Part shown: positions 1 to 7,836 of the stretch, in pieces
Layout: the number at the start of each line of letters is the position of its first letter
Position numbering within the stretch: position 1 is the first letter of the stretch
From: Salinilacustrithrix flava
GTDB lineage: Bacteria > Actinomycetota > Acidimicrobiia > Acidimicrobiales > Salinilacustritrichaceae
DNA length: 64,000 nt
Direction: 5' to 3'
Assembly (NCBI RefSeq): GCF_041228405.1
Contig: NZ_CP133888.1
Coordinates: 372,001-436,000, forward strand
Made by a program: the position numbers and the translations under genes
Notes under the pieces: generated by a model
Database searches by the model: none
Told to the model about the DNA's origin: nothing
The model's input: the letters and a program-made list of their open reading frames with translations, nothing else

Positions 1-3
1 GCC

Positions 4-489
4 ATGGCCCTCCCCACCGATCCCGCCGAGCACCTCGACGACCCCCGCATCGAGGCCTACGGGATGCTGATCGAGGCCCACAACGAGCTCCACAACGCCT
101 TGCAGCGCAACCTCGACGCGCAGGCCGGCGTGCCCATCGGCTGGCTCAGCGTGCTGATCCGCCTGGCCCGCTCCCCCGACAGCCGTCTGCGCATGACGGT
201 GCTGGCTCGGGACATGACGATGAGCACGAGCGGCCTCACCCGCCTCATCGACCGGATGGAGGCCGAAGGGGTCGTGCGGCGGGAGGCGTGCCCGGAGGAC
301 CGCCGCGGGCTGCTCGCCGTGCTCACCGAGCAGGGCCGATCGCTGCTGGCGTCCACCGCTCCGTGCCACGTCGCCGACCTCGAGCAGCTGCTCGGCGGCG
401 CGCTGGACGAAGCCGAGCTGGGCCAGCTCACCGACCTGCTGCGTCGGGTGCGGGACCACGTCCGCGAGGTCGGGCCACCCCCGGGCTGA
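4..489 (+). CDS. MarR-family transcriptional regulator
   Basis: A 161-residue protein with the usual MarR length and layout. The recognition region lies near residues 63-90 (RMTVLARDMTMSTSGLTRLI) and the basic wing with the EDRRG signature at about 98-102. MarR proteins bind palindromic operators as dimers and usually lose DNA affinity on binding phenolic or acyl ligands. The next gene, a crotonase on the same strand 28 nt downstream, is a plausible target or partner, although that gene has its own -10-like box. The start is 4 nt into the window, so an upstream start cannot be excluded. The specific ligand is unknown. Confidence 0.9.
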   Translation: MALPTDPAEHLDDPRIEAYGMLIEAHNELHNALQRNLDAQAGVPIGWLSVLIRLARSPDSRLRMTVLARDMTMSTSGLTRLIDRMEAEGVVRREACPEDRRGLLAVLTEQGRSLLASTAPCHVADLEQLLGGALDEAELGQLTDLLRRVRDHVREVGPPPG

Positions 490-504
490 GGGGGATCGGT
501 CTGC

Positions 505-510
505 CAGACT
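505..510 (+). promoter_or_regulatory. -10-like box, leaderless start of crotonase at 518
   Basis: CAGACT followed by a 7-nt spacer and the ATG at 518. It fits the window-wide pattern of a (T/C)AnnnT hexamer 6-8 nt before a start codon, which would place transcription start at or near the A of ATG. Confidence 0.5.
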
Positions 511-517
511 CACCCCG

Positions 518-1270
518 ATGAGCCAGGTCACCACCGAGATCACCGACGGCGTCGCCGTCGTCACCCTGAACGACCCGGACAAGCGCAACGCGCTGAACCT
601 CGGCATGGTGGAGGAGGTGACGGCTGCGCTGGACGCCATCGAGGCCGACGAGTCCGTCGGGGCCGTGGTCGTCACCGGTGAGCCGCCGGCCTTCTGCGCC
701 GGCGCCGACCTCTCCCACCTGGGCTCCTCCCAGCGCGAGGGCCTGATGTCGATCTACCAGGGCTTCCTCCGCTTCGGACGCTGCCCGCTGCCCACCATCG
801 CCGCGGTGAACGGCGCCGCCGTCGGGGCCGGGATGAACCTGGCCCTGGTCTGCGACGTGCGCATCGCCGCCGAGCGAGCGAAGTTCGACACCCGCTTCCT
901 CCAGCTCGGCCTCCACCCCGGCGGCGGCCACACCTGGATGTACCGCCGCATCGCCGGCCCCCAGGCCGTCACCGCCGCCGTGCTGCTCGGTCAGGTCATG
1001 GACGGCAAGGAGGCCGAGCGCGTCGGCCTGGTCCATCGCTGCGTGCCCGACGCCGAGCTGCTCGACCACTGCATCGACATGGCCCGCGCCTCGGCGGAGG
1101 CGCCCCGGGACCTGGTGATGAAGATCAAGGCCTCGATCCAGGACATGGCCGACATCAGCGACCACGACGCCGCGGTCGAGCGCGAGCTGGACCCCCAGGT
1201 GTGGTCGCTGAACCAGCCGGCGTTCAAGGAGCGCCTCGCCGCGCTGCAGGCCAAGATCTCCAAGAAGTAG
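518..1270 (+). CDS. Enoyl-CoA hydratase/isomerase (crotonase) family protein
   Basis: A 250-residue crotonase-fold protein. It has the CoA-binding segment AFCAGADLSHL (about 58-68) and the oxyanion glycine segment NGAAVGAGMNLAL (about 100-112). By eye alignment to rat hydratase, the two catalytic glutamates appear to be replaced: the usual PE before the oxyanion strand reads RF, and the second is not conserved. It may therefore be an isomerase, hydrolase or other crotonase rather than a classical hydratase. It acts in the cytoplasm on acyl-CoA thioesters. No Shine-Dalgarno is seen; an upstream CAGACT box suggests a leaderless mRNA. Confidence 0.85.
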   Translation: MSQVTTEITDGVAVVTLNDPDKRNALNLGMVEEVTAALDAIEADESVGAVVVTGEPPAFCAGADLSHLGSSQREGLMSIYQGFLRFGRCPLPTIAAVNGAAVGAGMNLALVCDVRIAAERAKFDTRFLQLGLHPGGGHTWMYRRIAGPQAVTAAVLLGQVMDGKEAERVGLVHRCVPDAELLDHCIDMARASAEAPRDLVMKIKASIQDMADISDHDAAVERELDPQVWSLNQPAFKERLAALQAKISKK

Positions 1271-1275
1271 CCGCA

Positions 1276-1297
1276 ACACCAGCACTGCCAGAACGGG
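1276..1297 (+). repeat. CCAGCACTGCCAG interspersed repeat, copy 1
   Basis: Core CCAGCACTGCCAGAACGGG, in the 48-nt gap between the convergent crotonase and lipoprotein genes. Related copies occur near 11669, 48564, 52428 and 52458. Confidence 0.6.
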
Positions 1298-1318
1298 TCG
1301 GACTGGCCGCCCGGGGGG

Positions 1319-2008
1319 TCAGTCGGCGAGGACGAAGCCGGCGTCGACGACGGCCAGGACCGCGGTCTGGGTCTCGGCGTCCTCGCTGGTGACCACGATC
1401 GACCAGACCCGGTCGTCGTCGGGGACGAGCAGCCGGCTCACGTAGGAGTCGATGGTCTCGCCGTCCTCGGCGGAGGGCTGCGCCAGGCGGAAGTCGATGC
1501 GGGCCCGGCCGTCGTCGGCCTCGACCACGTTCACGTCGGCGGCACCGGCCGCCAGCACCTCGGCCTCGGCGGCGGCACGCACGTCCTCGACGCTCGTCCC
1601 CTCCGCCACGTCCACCTTGATCTCGGCGACGCGCCCCTGGTCGTCCACGCCGGCGGCGTAGAAGAGCGCCCCTGTCGAGGCCACGTTCCGTGCCGCGTCC
1701 AGGAAGAAGGGCTCGGCCAGGCGGACGTCCTCGAGCTCGGCGAGGGCCTCGTCGTCGAGGCGGGTCGCGTTCCAGCCCTGGGGGACGGCGATGCCGAACC
1801 CGAGGGACGGGAACGGGGCGAAGGTGGTGCCGGCGATCTCGGGGACGTCGAGGTCGCCGGGGTCGGCCTCCTCCGTGCCGCCGTGACCGGGCAGCTCCGA
1901 CTGCTCCGGGAGGGGATCGGCCGCCGGCGGGCTGTCGTCGTCATCCCCGCAGCCGGCGAGGGCGGCGGCAGCGAGACCGGCGGCGAGCAGCGCGCTGCGG
2001 ACCCTCAC
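1319..2008 (-). CDS. Putative secreted lipoprotein
   Basis: A 229-residue protein starting at GTG 2008, which overlaps the TGA of the upstream acetyltransferase gene (GTGA). The N-terminus is a lipoprotein signal: basic start, hydrophobic run, then LAGCG with the lipobox cysteine at about residue 18, followed by an acidic linker (DDDDS). The rest has a soluble alpha/beta look, with a segment near residue 60 (FPSLGFGIAVPQGWN) like the PsbP/LpqN-type folds of actinobacterial lipoproteins. That resemblance is impressionistic. Likely translationally coupled to the two genes before it. Function unknown. Confidence 0.75.
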   Translation of the reverse strand: MRVRSALLAAGLAAAALAGCGDDDDSPPAADPLPEQSELPGHGGTEEADPGDLDVPEIAGTTFAPFPSLGFGIAVPQGWNATRLDDEALAELEDVRLAEPFFLDAARNVASTGALFYAAGVDDQGRVAEIKVDVAEGTSVEDVRAAAEAEVLAAGAADVNVVEADDGRARIDFRLAQPSAEDGETIDSYVSRLLVPDDDRVWSIVVTSEDAETQTAVLAVVDAGFVLAD

Positions 2009-2616
2009 AGCACCCACGCCTCGAGCAGCTCGTCTCGACGGGTGTCCCACTCCTCGGACGTGATGCCGTAGCGCACGTGGTCCTCCCAGACGCCGTTGAT
2101 CTCCAGGTAGCGCAGGGCGATGCCCTCCTCGCGGATGGCCAGCTTCTCGACCACCCGGCGGCTGGCCCGGTTCCGGGGGATGATGGCGATCTGGAGCCGG
2201 TGGAGGCCGAGCTCCTCGAACGCGTAGCGGCAGGCGACGACGACGGCCTCGGGGGTGTAGCCCCGACCGGCGTTGGCCTCGTCGACCCAGTAGCCGACGT
2301 AGGCGTTCTGGAACGGGCCCCGCTGCACCGAGGACAGGTTGATCTCCCCGATCAGGGCGTCGTCCTCGCTGAACACACCGAAGCCGTAGCCGGTGCCGAG
2401 CTGCCACTCGCGGGCCCGTGCCGAGCACCGGGCGGCGAAGGCGTCCTTGCTCTCGACCACGTCGGGCTGGCCCGCGATGCGGCGGGGCTCCCAGCGCGTG
2501 AGCCACCCGGTGTTGCGCCGGCGCACGTCCCGCCAGGCCGGGAAGTCGCGGACGCCGAGGGGGCGCAGCACGATGCGCCGCCCCTGCAACCGCGTCTGCG
2601 CCGGCGACCAGCTCAC
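2005..2616 (-). CDS. GNAT-family N-acetyltransferase (RimJ/RimL type)
   Basis: A 203-residue acetyltransferase. Family hallmarks are the N-terminal RIVLRPL segment, the strand-turn YVGYWVDEANAGRGYTPEA that binds acetyl-CoA pyrophosphate (about 120-140), and the N-x-A/S motif IPRNRASRRVVEKL near 160. This pattern is typical of RimJ/RimL enzymes, which acetylate ribosomal-protein or other N-termini, but the substrate cannot be assigned. Start GTG 2616 overlaps the aminotransferase stop (GTGA), so it is the middle gene of a three-gene coupled operon: aminotransferase, acetyltransferase, lipoprotein. Confidence 0.88.
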   Translation of the reverse strand: MSWSPAQTRLQGRRIVLRPLGVRDFPAWRDVRRRNTGWLTRWEPRRIAGQPDVVESKDAFAARCSARAREWQLGTGYGFGVFSEDDALIGEINLSSVQRGPFQNAYVGYWVDEANAGRGYTPEAVVVACRYAFEELGLHRLQIAIIPRNRASRRVVEKLAIREEGIALRYLEINGVWEDHVRYGITSEEWDTRRDELLEAWVL

Positions 2617-3698
2617 CGGCCGAGGACTTCGCCCAGCGCGCCGAGCAGCAGCGTGACGTTGCGCGGTCGGGCGGTGTGGCCCATGCAGCCGATGCGCCAG
2701 ACCTTGCCGGCGTACTCGCCGAGCCCGCCGCCGACCTCGATGTCGTAGCGATCGAGCAGCGTGGCCCGCACCGCGGCCTCCTCGACGCCGTCGGGCACCA
2801 CCACGGTGGTGAGCTCCGGCAGCCGGTGCCCCTCGGTCGCGAACAGCTCGAAGCCGAGCTCGACCAGGCCGTCCTGCAGCAGCTGGCCGCACTCGGCGTG
2901 CCGGGCGTGGACCGCTTCGATGCCCTCGTCGAGCAGGGCGGTGAGCCCGCCGTGGAGGGAGTAGATCATCGAGATCGGTGCGGTGTGGTGGTAGGTGCGC
3001 TTGGCGCCGGCGGTGCCGACGTAGCTGCCGATCATGCGGAGGTCGAGGTACCAGGACTGGCTGCGCTCGACGAAGCGGTCCCGGGCGCGATCCGACACCG
3101 TGATCGGCGACAGGCCCGGCGGCACGCCGAGGCACTTCTGGGTACCCGAGTAGGCGAGGTCGACGCCCCACGCGTCGGCCTCGAAGGGGATGCCGCCGAG
3201 GGACGTGACGCAGTCGACGAGCAGGAGGGCGTCGCCCTTGCCGGCGGCGACGGGCTCCACGTCGGAGCGAGCGCCGGTGGAGGTCTCGGCGTGCACCATG
3301 CCGATGAGGGTCGGCGAGGGGTGGGCGTCGAGGAGCCGGTCGGCGGTGACGGGGGTGCCCCAGTCGAAGTCGACCCGCACGACCTCGGCGCCGGTGCGGG
3401 AGGCCACGTCGCACATGCGGGCGCCGAACACGCCGTTCACGCCGATGACGGCGACGTCGCCGGGACCGAGCACGTTGACGATGCAGGTCTCCATGCCGGC
3501 GGATCCGGTGCCGCTGATGGGGATCGTCAGGGCGTTGGTGGTGCCGAAGACGGTGCGGAGCTGGTCGCACACCTCGTCGAGCAGCGTGAGGAACGCGGGG
3601 TCGAGGTGCCCGAGCATCGGGCGCATGAAGGCCTCGATGGCCTCGGGATAGGGGTTGCCGGGCCCGGGGCCCATGAGGATGCGGTCGGGGCGGGGCAC
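2613..3698 (-). CDS. Class V aminotransferase, alanine/serine-glyoxylate aminotransferase family
   Basis: A 361-residue PLP enzyme, normal length for the AGT family. Seen: MGPGPGNPYPE near the start, the cofactor-phosphate turn SGTGSAGME (63-70), the PLP-ring aspartate in LLLVDCVTSLGG (about 162), and the Schiff-base lysine in SGTQKCLG (K188). The substrate arginine region is VWRIGCMG near the C-terminus. Members use alanine or serine as donor and glyoxylate or similar oxo-acids as acceptor. The choice here is not resolvable. First gene of the operon with the acetyltransferase and lipoprotein. A TAGCCT box 7 nt before GTG 3698 suggests leaderless expression. Confidence 0.88.
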   Translation of the reverse strand: MPRPDRILMGPGPGNPYPEAIEAFMRPMLGHLDPAFLTLLDEVCDQLRTVFGTTNALTIPISGTGSAGMETCIVNVLGPGDVAVIGVNGVFGARMCDVASRTGAEVVRVDFDWGTPVTADRLLDAHPSPTLIGMVHAETSTGARSDVEPVAAGKGDALLLVDCVTSLGGIPFEADAWGVDLAYSGTQKCLGVPPGLSPITVSDRARDRFVERSQSWYLDLRMIGSYVGTAGAKRTYHHTAPISMIYSLHGGLTALLDEGIEAVHARHAECGQLLQDGLVELGFELFATEGHRLPELTTVVVPDGVEEAAVRATLLDRYDIEVGGGLGEYAGKVWRIGCMGHTARPRNVTLLLGALGEVLGR

Positions 3699-3705
3699 GG
3701 CGCGG

Positions 3706-3711
3706 AGGCTA
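3706..3711 (-). promoter_or_regulatory. -10-like box, leaderless start of aminotransferase
   Basis: TAGCCT on the minus strand, 7-nt spacer, then GTG at 3698. Confidence 0.5.
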
Positions 3712-3746
3712 GATCGGTTGCCGGGACGATGGAGAACGGCCGGCCG

Positions 3747-5120
3747 TCAGGCGAGCGAGTCGACCAGGCCGTCGAGGATGTCGCTCTCGGACACCAGGCA
3801 CTCCTCGACGCCCAGCCAGCGGACGATGGCCACGAGGATGCACGCCCCGGCGACGATCACGTCGGCCCGGTCCGGCTCGAGGCCGGGGTTGTGCATGCGA
3901 TCGGCCAGGGACTCGGTGACGAGCGTGCGGAACACGTCCTCGATGGCGGCTCGCTCGAAGCGGAAGTGGTGGATGGCGTCGCGATCCCACTCCTGCAGGC
4001 CCAGCTCCACCGCCGCCATCGTCGTGATGGTGCCGGCGAGGCCCACGAACGTCTTGGCCGAGCGGGCCTGGGGCAGCTCCCGGACGACGTCCTCCATCCA
4101 CGCCTCGGTGACCGAGATGCAGGCGTGCAGCTCCTCCGGTGCGGGCGGGTCGCTCTCCACGTACTGCTCGAAGAAGCGCACGCAGCCGATGTCGATGGAC
4201 ATCGACCCCTCGACCTCCTGGGTGCCCACGATGAACTCCGTGGAGCCGCCACCGATGTCGACGACCAGGAACGGCCCGTCTGCCGGGTCCAGCTCGGCCG
4301 TGGCACCGCGGAAGGACAGCTCGGCCTCCGACTCGCCGCTGAGCAGCTCGGGCCGCACGCCGAGGACCTCCTCGGCCGCGTCGAAGAACTCGTCGCTGTT
4401 CGACGCGTCGCGGGCGGCCGAGGTCGCCGTGACCCGGACGCGCTCGGCACCGTGCTCGTCGATGATGCGGCGGTAGTCGCGGAGCACCTCGATGGTGCGG
4501 GCGATGGCCTCGGGTTCGAGCTTCCCGGTGGCGTCCACGCCCCGGCCGAGGCGGGTGATGGTGTTCACCCGGGCCAGGGGCTCCTTGGCCGCGCCGGTCC
4601 CCCGGGAGACGAGCAAGCGGGTGGAGTTGGTGCCGCAGTCGATGGCGGCGAGCACGGGGGCGTCCACCGGGCCACCCTGCCTCGCCAGCTCGGCCTCGAT
4701 CCAACGCCCGACGGGATCGTCGCCGCCGGCGAGGTGCCAGGCCCAGTGGGCGTGGAAGCACTTGATGCCGCGTCTGGTGCCGCCGACCCCGCCCGAGGGC
4801 CGAGGACCAGTGTGGTCCGCGGGGATCGCCGCGTCGCGCTCGGCCGCGTAGCGATCGTGGGCCTCGGCGATGACGTCCTCGCCGATCTCGGCCTCGGCCC
4901 GGTCGATGGCGCCGGTGGACTCGAGGCGACCGATGCGGGCGCGCTCCTCGTCGCCGACCAGCCAGTAGCGCGTGGGCATGGGCGTGCCGTCGAAGAGGAG
5001 AGGTGCGTTGCGGATGACGAGCGGCGCGCCGGCGGCGTCTCGCACGACCACGTCGAAGTGGGCCTGGGGCGCGCGCCCGAGCAGCTCGGCGACAGCGGCG
5101 ATGTCGGCCTCGTCGGCCAT
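3747..5120 (-). CDS. DUF501-exopolyphosphatase (Ppx/GppA) fusion protein
   Basis: A 457-residue fusion. Residues 1 to about 150 match DUF501, with IRNAPLLFDGTPMPTRYWLVG and the C-terminal KCFHAHWAWHLAGGDDPVG signature. From about residue 155 a Ppx/GppA phosphatase begins (LAAIDCGTNSTRLLV), with the phosphate loop VVDIGGGSTEF and the later FVGLAGTITT. Ppx enzymes remove terminal phosphate from polyphosphate or hydrolyse pppGpp. In actinobacteria DUF501 is usually a separate gene next to ppx, so one polypeptide is notable. The Ppx part (about 300 residues) is the short actinobacterial form. It follows the CoxG-like gene by 6 nt. Confidence 0.9.
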   Translation of the reverse strand: MADEADIAAVAELLGRAPQAHFDVVVRDAAGAPLVIRNAPLLFDGTPMPTRYWLVGDEERARIGRLESTGAIDRAEAEIGEDVIAEAHDRYAAERDAAIPADHTGPRPSGGVGGTRRGIKCFHAHWAWHLAGGDDPVGRWIEAELARQGGPVDAPVLAAIDCGTNSTRLLVSRGTGAAKEPLARVNTITRLGRGVDATGKLEPEAIARTIEVLRDYRRIIDEHGAERVRVTATSAARDASNSDEFFDAAEEVLGVRPELLSGESEAELSFRGATAELDPADGPFLVVDIGGGSTEFIVGTQEVEGSMSIDIGCVRFFEQYVESDPPAPEELHACISVTEAWMEDVVRELPQARSAKTFVGLAGTITTMAAVELGLQEWDRDAIHHFRFERAAIEDVFRTLVTESLADRMHNPGLEPDRADVIVAGACILVAIVRWLGVEECLVSESDILDGLVDSLA

Positions 5121-5126
5121 GGCGGG

Positions 5127-5924
5127 CTACGCCCCGTGGTTGGAGCGGCGGCGACCGAGGAGCCAGAGGATGAGCAGCACGAGCACCACCGGGCCGATCC
5201 GCTTCACGACCGAGGCGCCGGCGGCGTCGACGAGGTCGACCGGCTCGCGGTCGGGCGAGTCGATCTTGCGGACACCCGAGATCGGCTCGGCCTTGGCGCC
5301 GCCGGTGTCGCCGGCGACCGGGGTCGCCGCGGCAGCGCCGCCTTCGGCATCGGCCGCGACGGGCGCGGTGCCGTCGACGGGCGTGGGCTCCTCGCCGTCG
5401 GGGGTGCCGATCGCCTGGTCGGTGCCGGTGGCGGATTCGGCCGCGTCGGCGGTGGTGCCGGAGCTCGCTGCGGGTTCGGCCGGCGCGTCGAGCTTGCCCT
5501 CGAGGCAGTCGACGAACTCGCCCATGAGCTTGGCGCTGACGTCGGCGATCATGCCCCGGCCGAACTGGGCGACCTTGCCCTTGATGGTGAGGTCGGTGTC
5601 GACGGTGACGTGGGTCTGACCCGAGTCCTCGGACATGTTCACGGTGATGAGCGCGCTGGCGCTGCCCTGGCCGCGGGTGTCTCGCCCCTCGGCCTTGAGC
5701 ACGAGCTTCCGGGCGGCTTCGTCCTGCTCCTGGAAGGTGGCCGCACCCTTGTACTGGGCGGTGATGGGGCCGACCTTGACCTTGACGATGCCCCGGTACT
5801 CGTCGCCCTCGATCTCCTGCAGCTGGGCGCCGGGCAGGCACGGGGCGATCAGCTCGACGTCGGTCAGGACCTCCCAGGCCCGCTCGATCGGTACCGGGAC
5901 GGTGAACTCGTTGGTCAGCTCCAT
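5127..5924 (-). CDS. CoxG-like SRPBCC protein with C-terminal membrane anchor
   Basis: A 265-residue protein. Residues 1 to about 145 are a CoxG/SRPBCC domain (PIERAWEVLTDVELIAPCLPGAQ, then KVKVGPITAQYKG). Then comes an about 90-residue Ala/Gly/Asp-rich linker and a C-terminal transmembrane helix (VVLVLLILWLLGRRR). CoxG proteins accompany aerobic CO dehydrogenase and help dock or mature the molybdenum enzyme at the membrane, and the tail anchor fits that. The ATG at 5924 is chosen because homology starts there and GGAGG lies about 9 nt upstream. It overlaps the end of the MocA-like gene by 10 nt, in the same operon. Confidence 0.85.
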   Translation of the reverse strand: MELTNEFTVPVPIERAWEVLTDVELIAPCLPGAQLQEIEGDEYRGIVKVKVGPITAQYKGAATFQEQDEAARKLVLKAEGRDTRGQGSASALITVNMSEDSGQTHVTVDTDLTIKGKVAQFGRGMIADVSAKLMGEFVDCLEGKLDAPAEPAASSGTTADAAESATGTDQAIGTPDGEEPTPVDGTAPVAADAEGGAAAATPVAGDTGGAKAEPISGVRKIDSPDREPVDLVDAAGASVVKRIGPVVLVLLILWLLGRRRSNHGA

Positions 5925-6484
5925 CTGCGGAGATCCTCCAGGGTGTCGATGTCGGCGGTGCGATCGGTGCGGGTGTGCCCGGCGTCGCACGGTATCTCCA
6001 AGACGAGCTCGGGACGACCTCGCATCACGGCACGCCCGACCTCGTCGCCGGCGGCCGGCAGCAGGTCCCACACCTGCGCGCCGAGCCGCACGGGGTGCCC
6101 GCGCCGGCCGTCGTAGGTGGCGACGGCGACGGCAGCATCGGCTGCCGCGACCTCCTGCCAGGCCGTCGCGGTGACGAAGGGCTGGTCGCCGAGGCCGATC
6201 ACCACGGCGTCGTGGCCACGCCGGCGGGCCTCATCGATGCCGACCCGCACCGACGTCGCCTGCCCCTCCTCCCACGCCGGGTTGCCCAGGGTGGCCATGC
6301 CCTCGGGGACGAGGTGCCCGACGTCGGCCGCACCGGTCACGACCACGGCCTCGAGGCCGCTCCCGCCGAGCGCGTCGAGCGCGTGGGCGAGCAGGGGGCG
6401 GCCCTCGAGGGGGGCGAGCAGCTTGTGGGTGTCGCCCGCGTAGCGGCTGCCGCCGCCGGCGGCGAGGAGGACGGCCAGGACCAT
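5915..6484 (-). CDS. MobA/MocA-like nucleotidyltransferase (molybdenum cofactor cytidylyltransferase)
   Basis: A 189-residue MobA-like NTP transferase. The nucleotide loop is LLAAGGGSRYAGDTHKLL (6-23), and the metal aspartate lies in GLGDQPFV (about 96-103). MocA makes molybdopterin cytosine dinucleotide, the cofactor form used by CO-dehydrogenase and related hydroxylases. The adjoining CoxG, XdhC-like and CoxD/E-like genes favour that over a GTP-specific MobA role. The base specificity is inferred, not shown. The ATG at 6484 is preceded by CACACT with a 6-nt spacer, so this looks like the leaderless first gene of the MocA-CoxG-DUF501/Ppx operon. Confidence 0.85.
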   Translation of the reverse strand: MVLAVLLAAGGGSRYAGDTHKLLAPLEGRPLLAHALDALGGSGLEAVVVTGAADVGHLVPEGMATLGNPAWEEGQATSVRVGIDEARRRGHDAVVIGLGDQPFVTATAWQEVAAADAAVAVATYDGRRGHPVRLGAQVWDLLPAAGDEVGRAVMRGRPELVLEIPCDAGHTRTDRTADIDTLEDLRRWS

Positions 6485-6490
6485 CGCTCC

Positions 6491-6496
6491 AGTGTG
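6491..6496 (-). promoter_or_regulatory. -10-like box before MocA-like gene
   Basis: CACACT on the minus strand, 6-nt spacer, then ATG at 6484. The same hexamer and spacing precede the helicase start at 63196. Confidence 0.45.
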
Positions 6497-6531
6497 GCCG
6501 GGAGCCGCCTGCGCAGGTCGGGCGCCCGTGG

Positions 6532-6537
6532 CAGCAT
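6532..6537 (+). promoter_or_regulatory. -10-like box before 6544 gene
   Basis: CAGCAT, 6-nt spacer, then ATG at 6544. No Shine-Dalgarno is seen. Confidence 0.4.
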
Positions 6538-6543
6538 CAGCGC

Positions 6544-6930
6544 ATGGATCCCCTCGCCGCCCGCCGCATGCTCGCCCAGGTCCGCCTCGCCATCGGCATC
6601 GGCGCCCTCGTCGCCCCCCGCCTCACCGGGAAGCTGTTCGGCATCGACGCATCCGACAATCCGGCGGCGCCCTACCTCGCCCGCATCTTCGGCGCCCGAG
6701 AGGTGTTCATGGCCGCCCCGTTCCTCATGCCGGCACCGGGCCTGGACGAGGCCGAGCTGGCGTCGCGCGCCGTGCCGGTCGACGCGGCCGACGCCCTGGC
6801 GTCCCTGGCCGGCGGGCTGCGCGGCTACCTGCCGTGGCGGGCCGCCGTCCCGGCCACCGCGGCCGGCGTGCTCGGGACCTGGCTCGGGACGCAGGCAGCG
6901 AAGAACGAGAAGCTCATCCGCCCCACCTGA
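6544..6930 (+). CDS. Small putative membrane protein (DUF4267-like)
   Basis: A 128-residue protein. It has hydrophobic segments around IGIGALVAPRLTG (17-29), the middle stretch EVFMAAPFLMPAPG, and a C-terminal helix PATAAGVLGTWLGT. Spacing and motifs (P-Y-L-A-R-I-F-G-A-R-E) resemble small actinobacterial membrane proteins of the DUF4267 kind, but I cannot be certain of the family. It is transcribed divergently from the MocA-like gene and convergently towards XdhC. The role is unknown. Confidence 0.65.
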   Translation: MDPLAARRMLAQVRLAIGIGALVAPRLTGKLFGIDASDNPAAPYLARIFGAREVFMAAPFLMPAPGLDEAELASRAVPVDAADALASLAGGLRGYLPWRAAVPATAAGVLGTWLGTQAAKNEKLIRPT

Positions 6931-6948
6931 CCGTTCGCTGATCACGGA

Positions 6949-6983
6949 TCGACCACATCCGGTCAGATCCCGACCAGCGAAGC
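6949..6983 (+). repeat. 35-bp direct repeat, copy A
   Basis: It begins TCGACCACATCCGGTC and ends CGACCAGCGAAGC, and differs from the copy at 7011 at only 2 positions. It lies in the 123-nt gap between convergent genes. Confidence 0.7.
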
Positions 6984-7010
6984 TGGCGGGTGGCGTTCAC
7001 TGGTCCGACA

Positions 7011-7045
7011 TCGACCACATCCGGTCCGATCCGGACCAGCGAAGC
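7011..7045 (+). repeat. 35-bp direct repeat, copy B
   Basis: Near-identical to 6949-6983 with a 62-bp period. This copy contains GGTCC-GATCC-GGACC, a short stem-loop that could help terminate the convergent transcripts. Confidence 0.7.
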
Positions 7046-7053
7046 GGATGGGG

Positions 7054-7836
7054 TCAGTGGATGGGGCCGGCGGCGTCGCGCAAGGACGGGGCCTGGCGGC
7101 CCGTGCGGGTGGCGATGACCTCGGCCATGATCGACACCGCGGTCTCCTCCGGCGTGCGGGCCCCGAGGTCGAGGCCGATGGGGCCCATCACCCGGGCCAG
7201 CTGCTCGTCGGTGACGCCCTCCTCCCGGAGCCGGCGGTTGCGGTCGTCCGTGGTGCGCCGCGAGCCCATCGCCCCGAGGTAGCCGACATCGGTGCGCAGG
7301 GCGGCGATCACGGCGGGGACGTCGAACTTGGGGTCGTGGGTGAGCACGCAGACCGCATCGCGGGGACCGAGCTGGTCGCCCACCCGCTCGAGCAGGCGGT
7401 GGGGCCAGTCGACGACGACCTCGTCGGCGAACGGGAACCGAGCCTTCGTGGCGAAGACCTCCCGGGCGTCGCAGACCGTCACCCGGTAGCCGAGCACCTT
7501 GCCGACGCGGGCGAGCGCGCCGGTGAAGTCCACGGCGCCGAACACGAGCAGCTGCGGCGGCGGGGCGAAGGACTCGACGAAGACGGCGACGTCGTGCTCG
7601 TTGGCCTGGCCCTGGGTGCCGTAGTGGCGCACGCCGGTGGTGCCGGCCGCGAGCTCGCCGAGCGCATCGCGGGCCACGACGCGGTCGAGGTCGGGGTCGC
7701 CGAGCGAACCGATCGGCTCCTCGTCGGGGCGCACGAGCAGCTTCCCACCCACGCCGGGGCCCTCGACGACCGTCGCCAGCGCCACCGGCTCCTCGGACCC
7801 GATGGCGTCGCGCAGCACCTCGAAGATCGCGGTCAC
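7054..7836 (-). CDS. XdhC-like Rossmann protein (molybdenum hydroxylase maturation)
   Basis: A 260-residue XdhC/CoxI relative. The N-terminal 90 residues look like a remnant of the CoxI domain. The XdhC C-terminal Rossmann domain runs from about residue 95, with LLVFGAVDFTGALARVGKVLG, then YLGAMGSRRT and PIGLDLGARTPEETAVSIMAE. XdhC binds and protects the Moco and supports its sulfuration before insertion into hydroxylases. Start GTG 7836 overlaps the stop of the upstream CoxI-domain gene (GTGA), so XdhC is split over two coupled genes, an arrangement common near cox clusters. Confidence 0.88.
   Translation of the reverse strand: MTAIFEVLRDAIGSEEPVALATVVEGPGVGGKLLVRPDEEPIGSLGDPDLDRVVARDALGELAAGTTGVRHYGTQGQANEHDVAVFVESFAPPPQLLVFGAVDFTGALARVGKVLGYRVTVCDAREVFATKARFPFADEVVVDWPHRLLERVGDQLGPRDAVCVLTHDPKFDVPAVIAALRTDVGYLGAMGSRRTTDDRNRRLREEGVTDEQLARVMGPIGLDLGARTPEETAVSIMAEVIATRTGRQAPSLRDAAGPIH

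Noticed and set aside
2676..6116. A 1146-codon open frame on the plus strand across the aminotransferase, DUF501-Ppx and CoxG genes
   Set aside because: It runs antisense to three well-supported genes and has only low-complexity composition.
6949..7045. CRISPR array
   Set aside because: Only two copies, 35 bp long with a 27-bp gap, and no cas genes.
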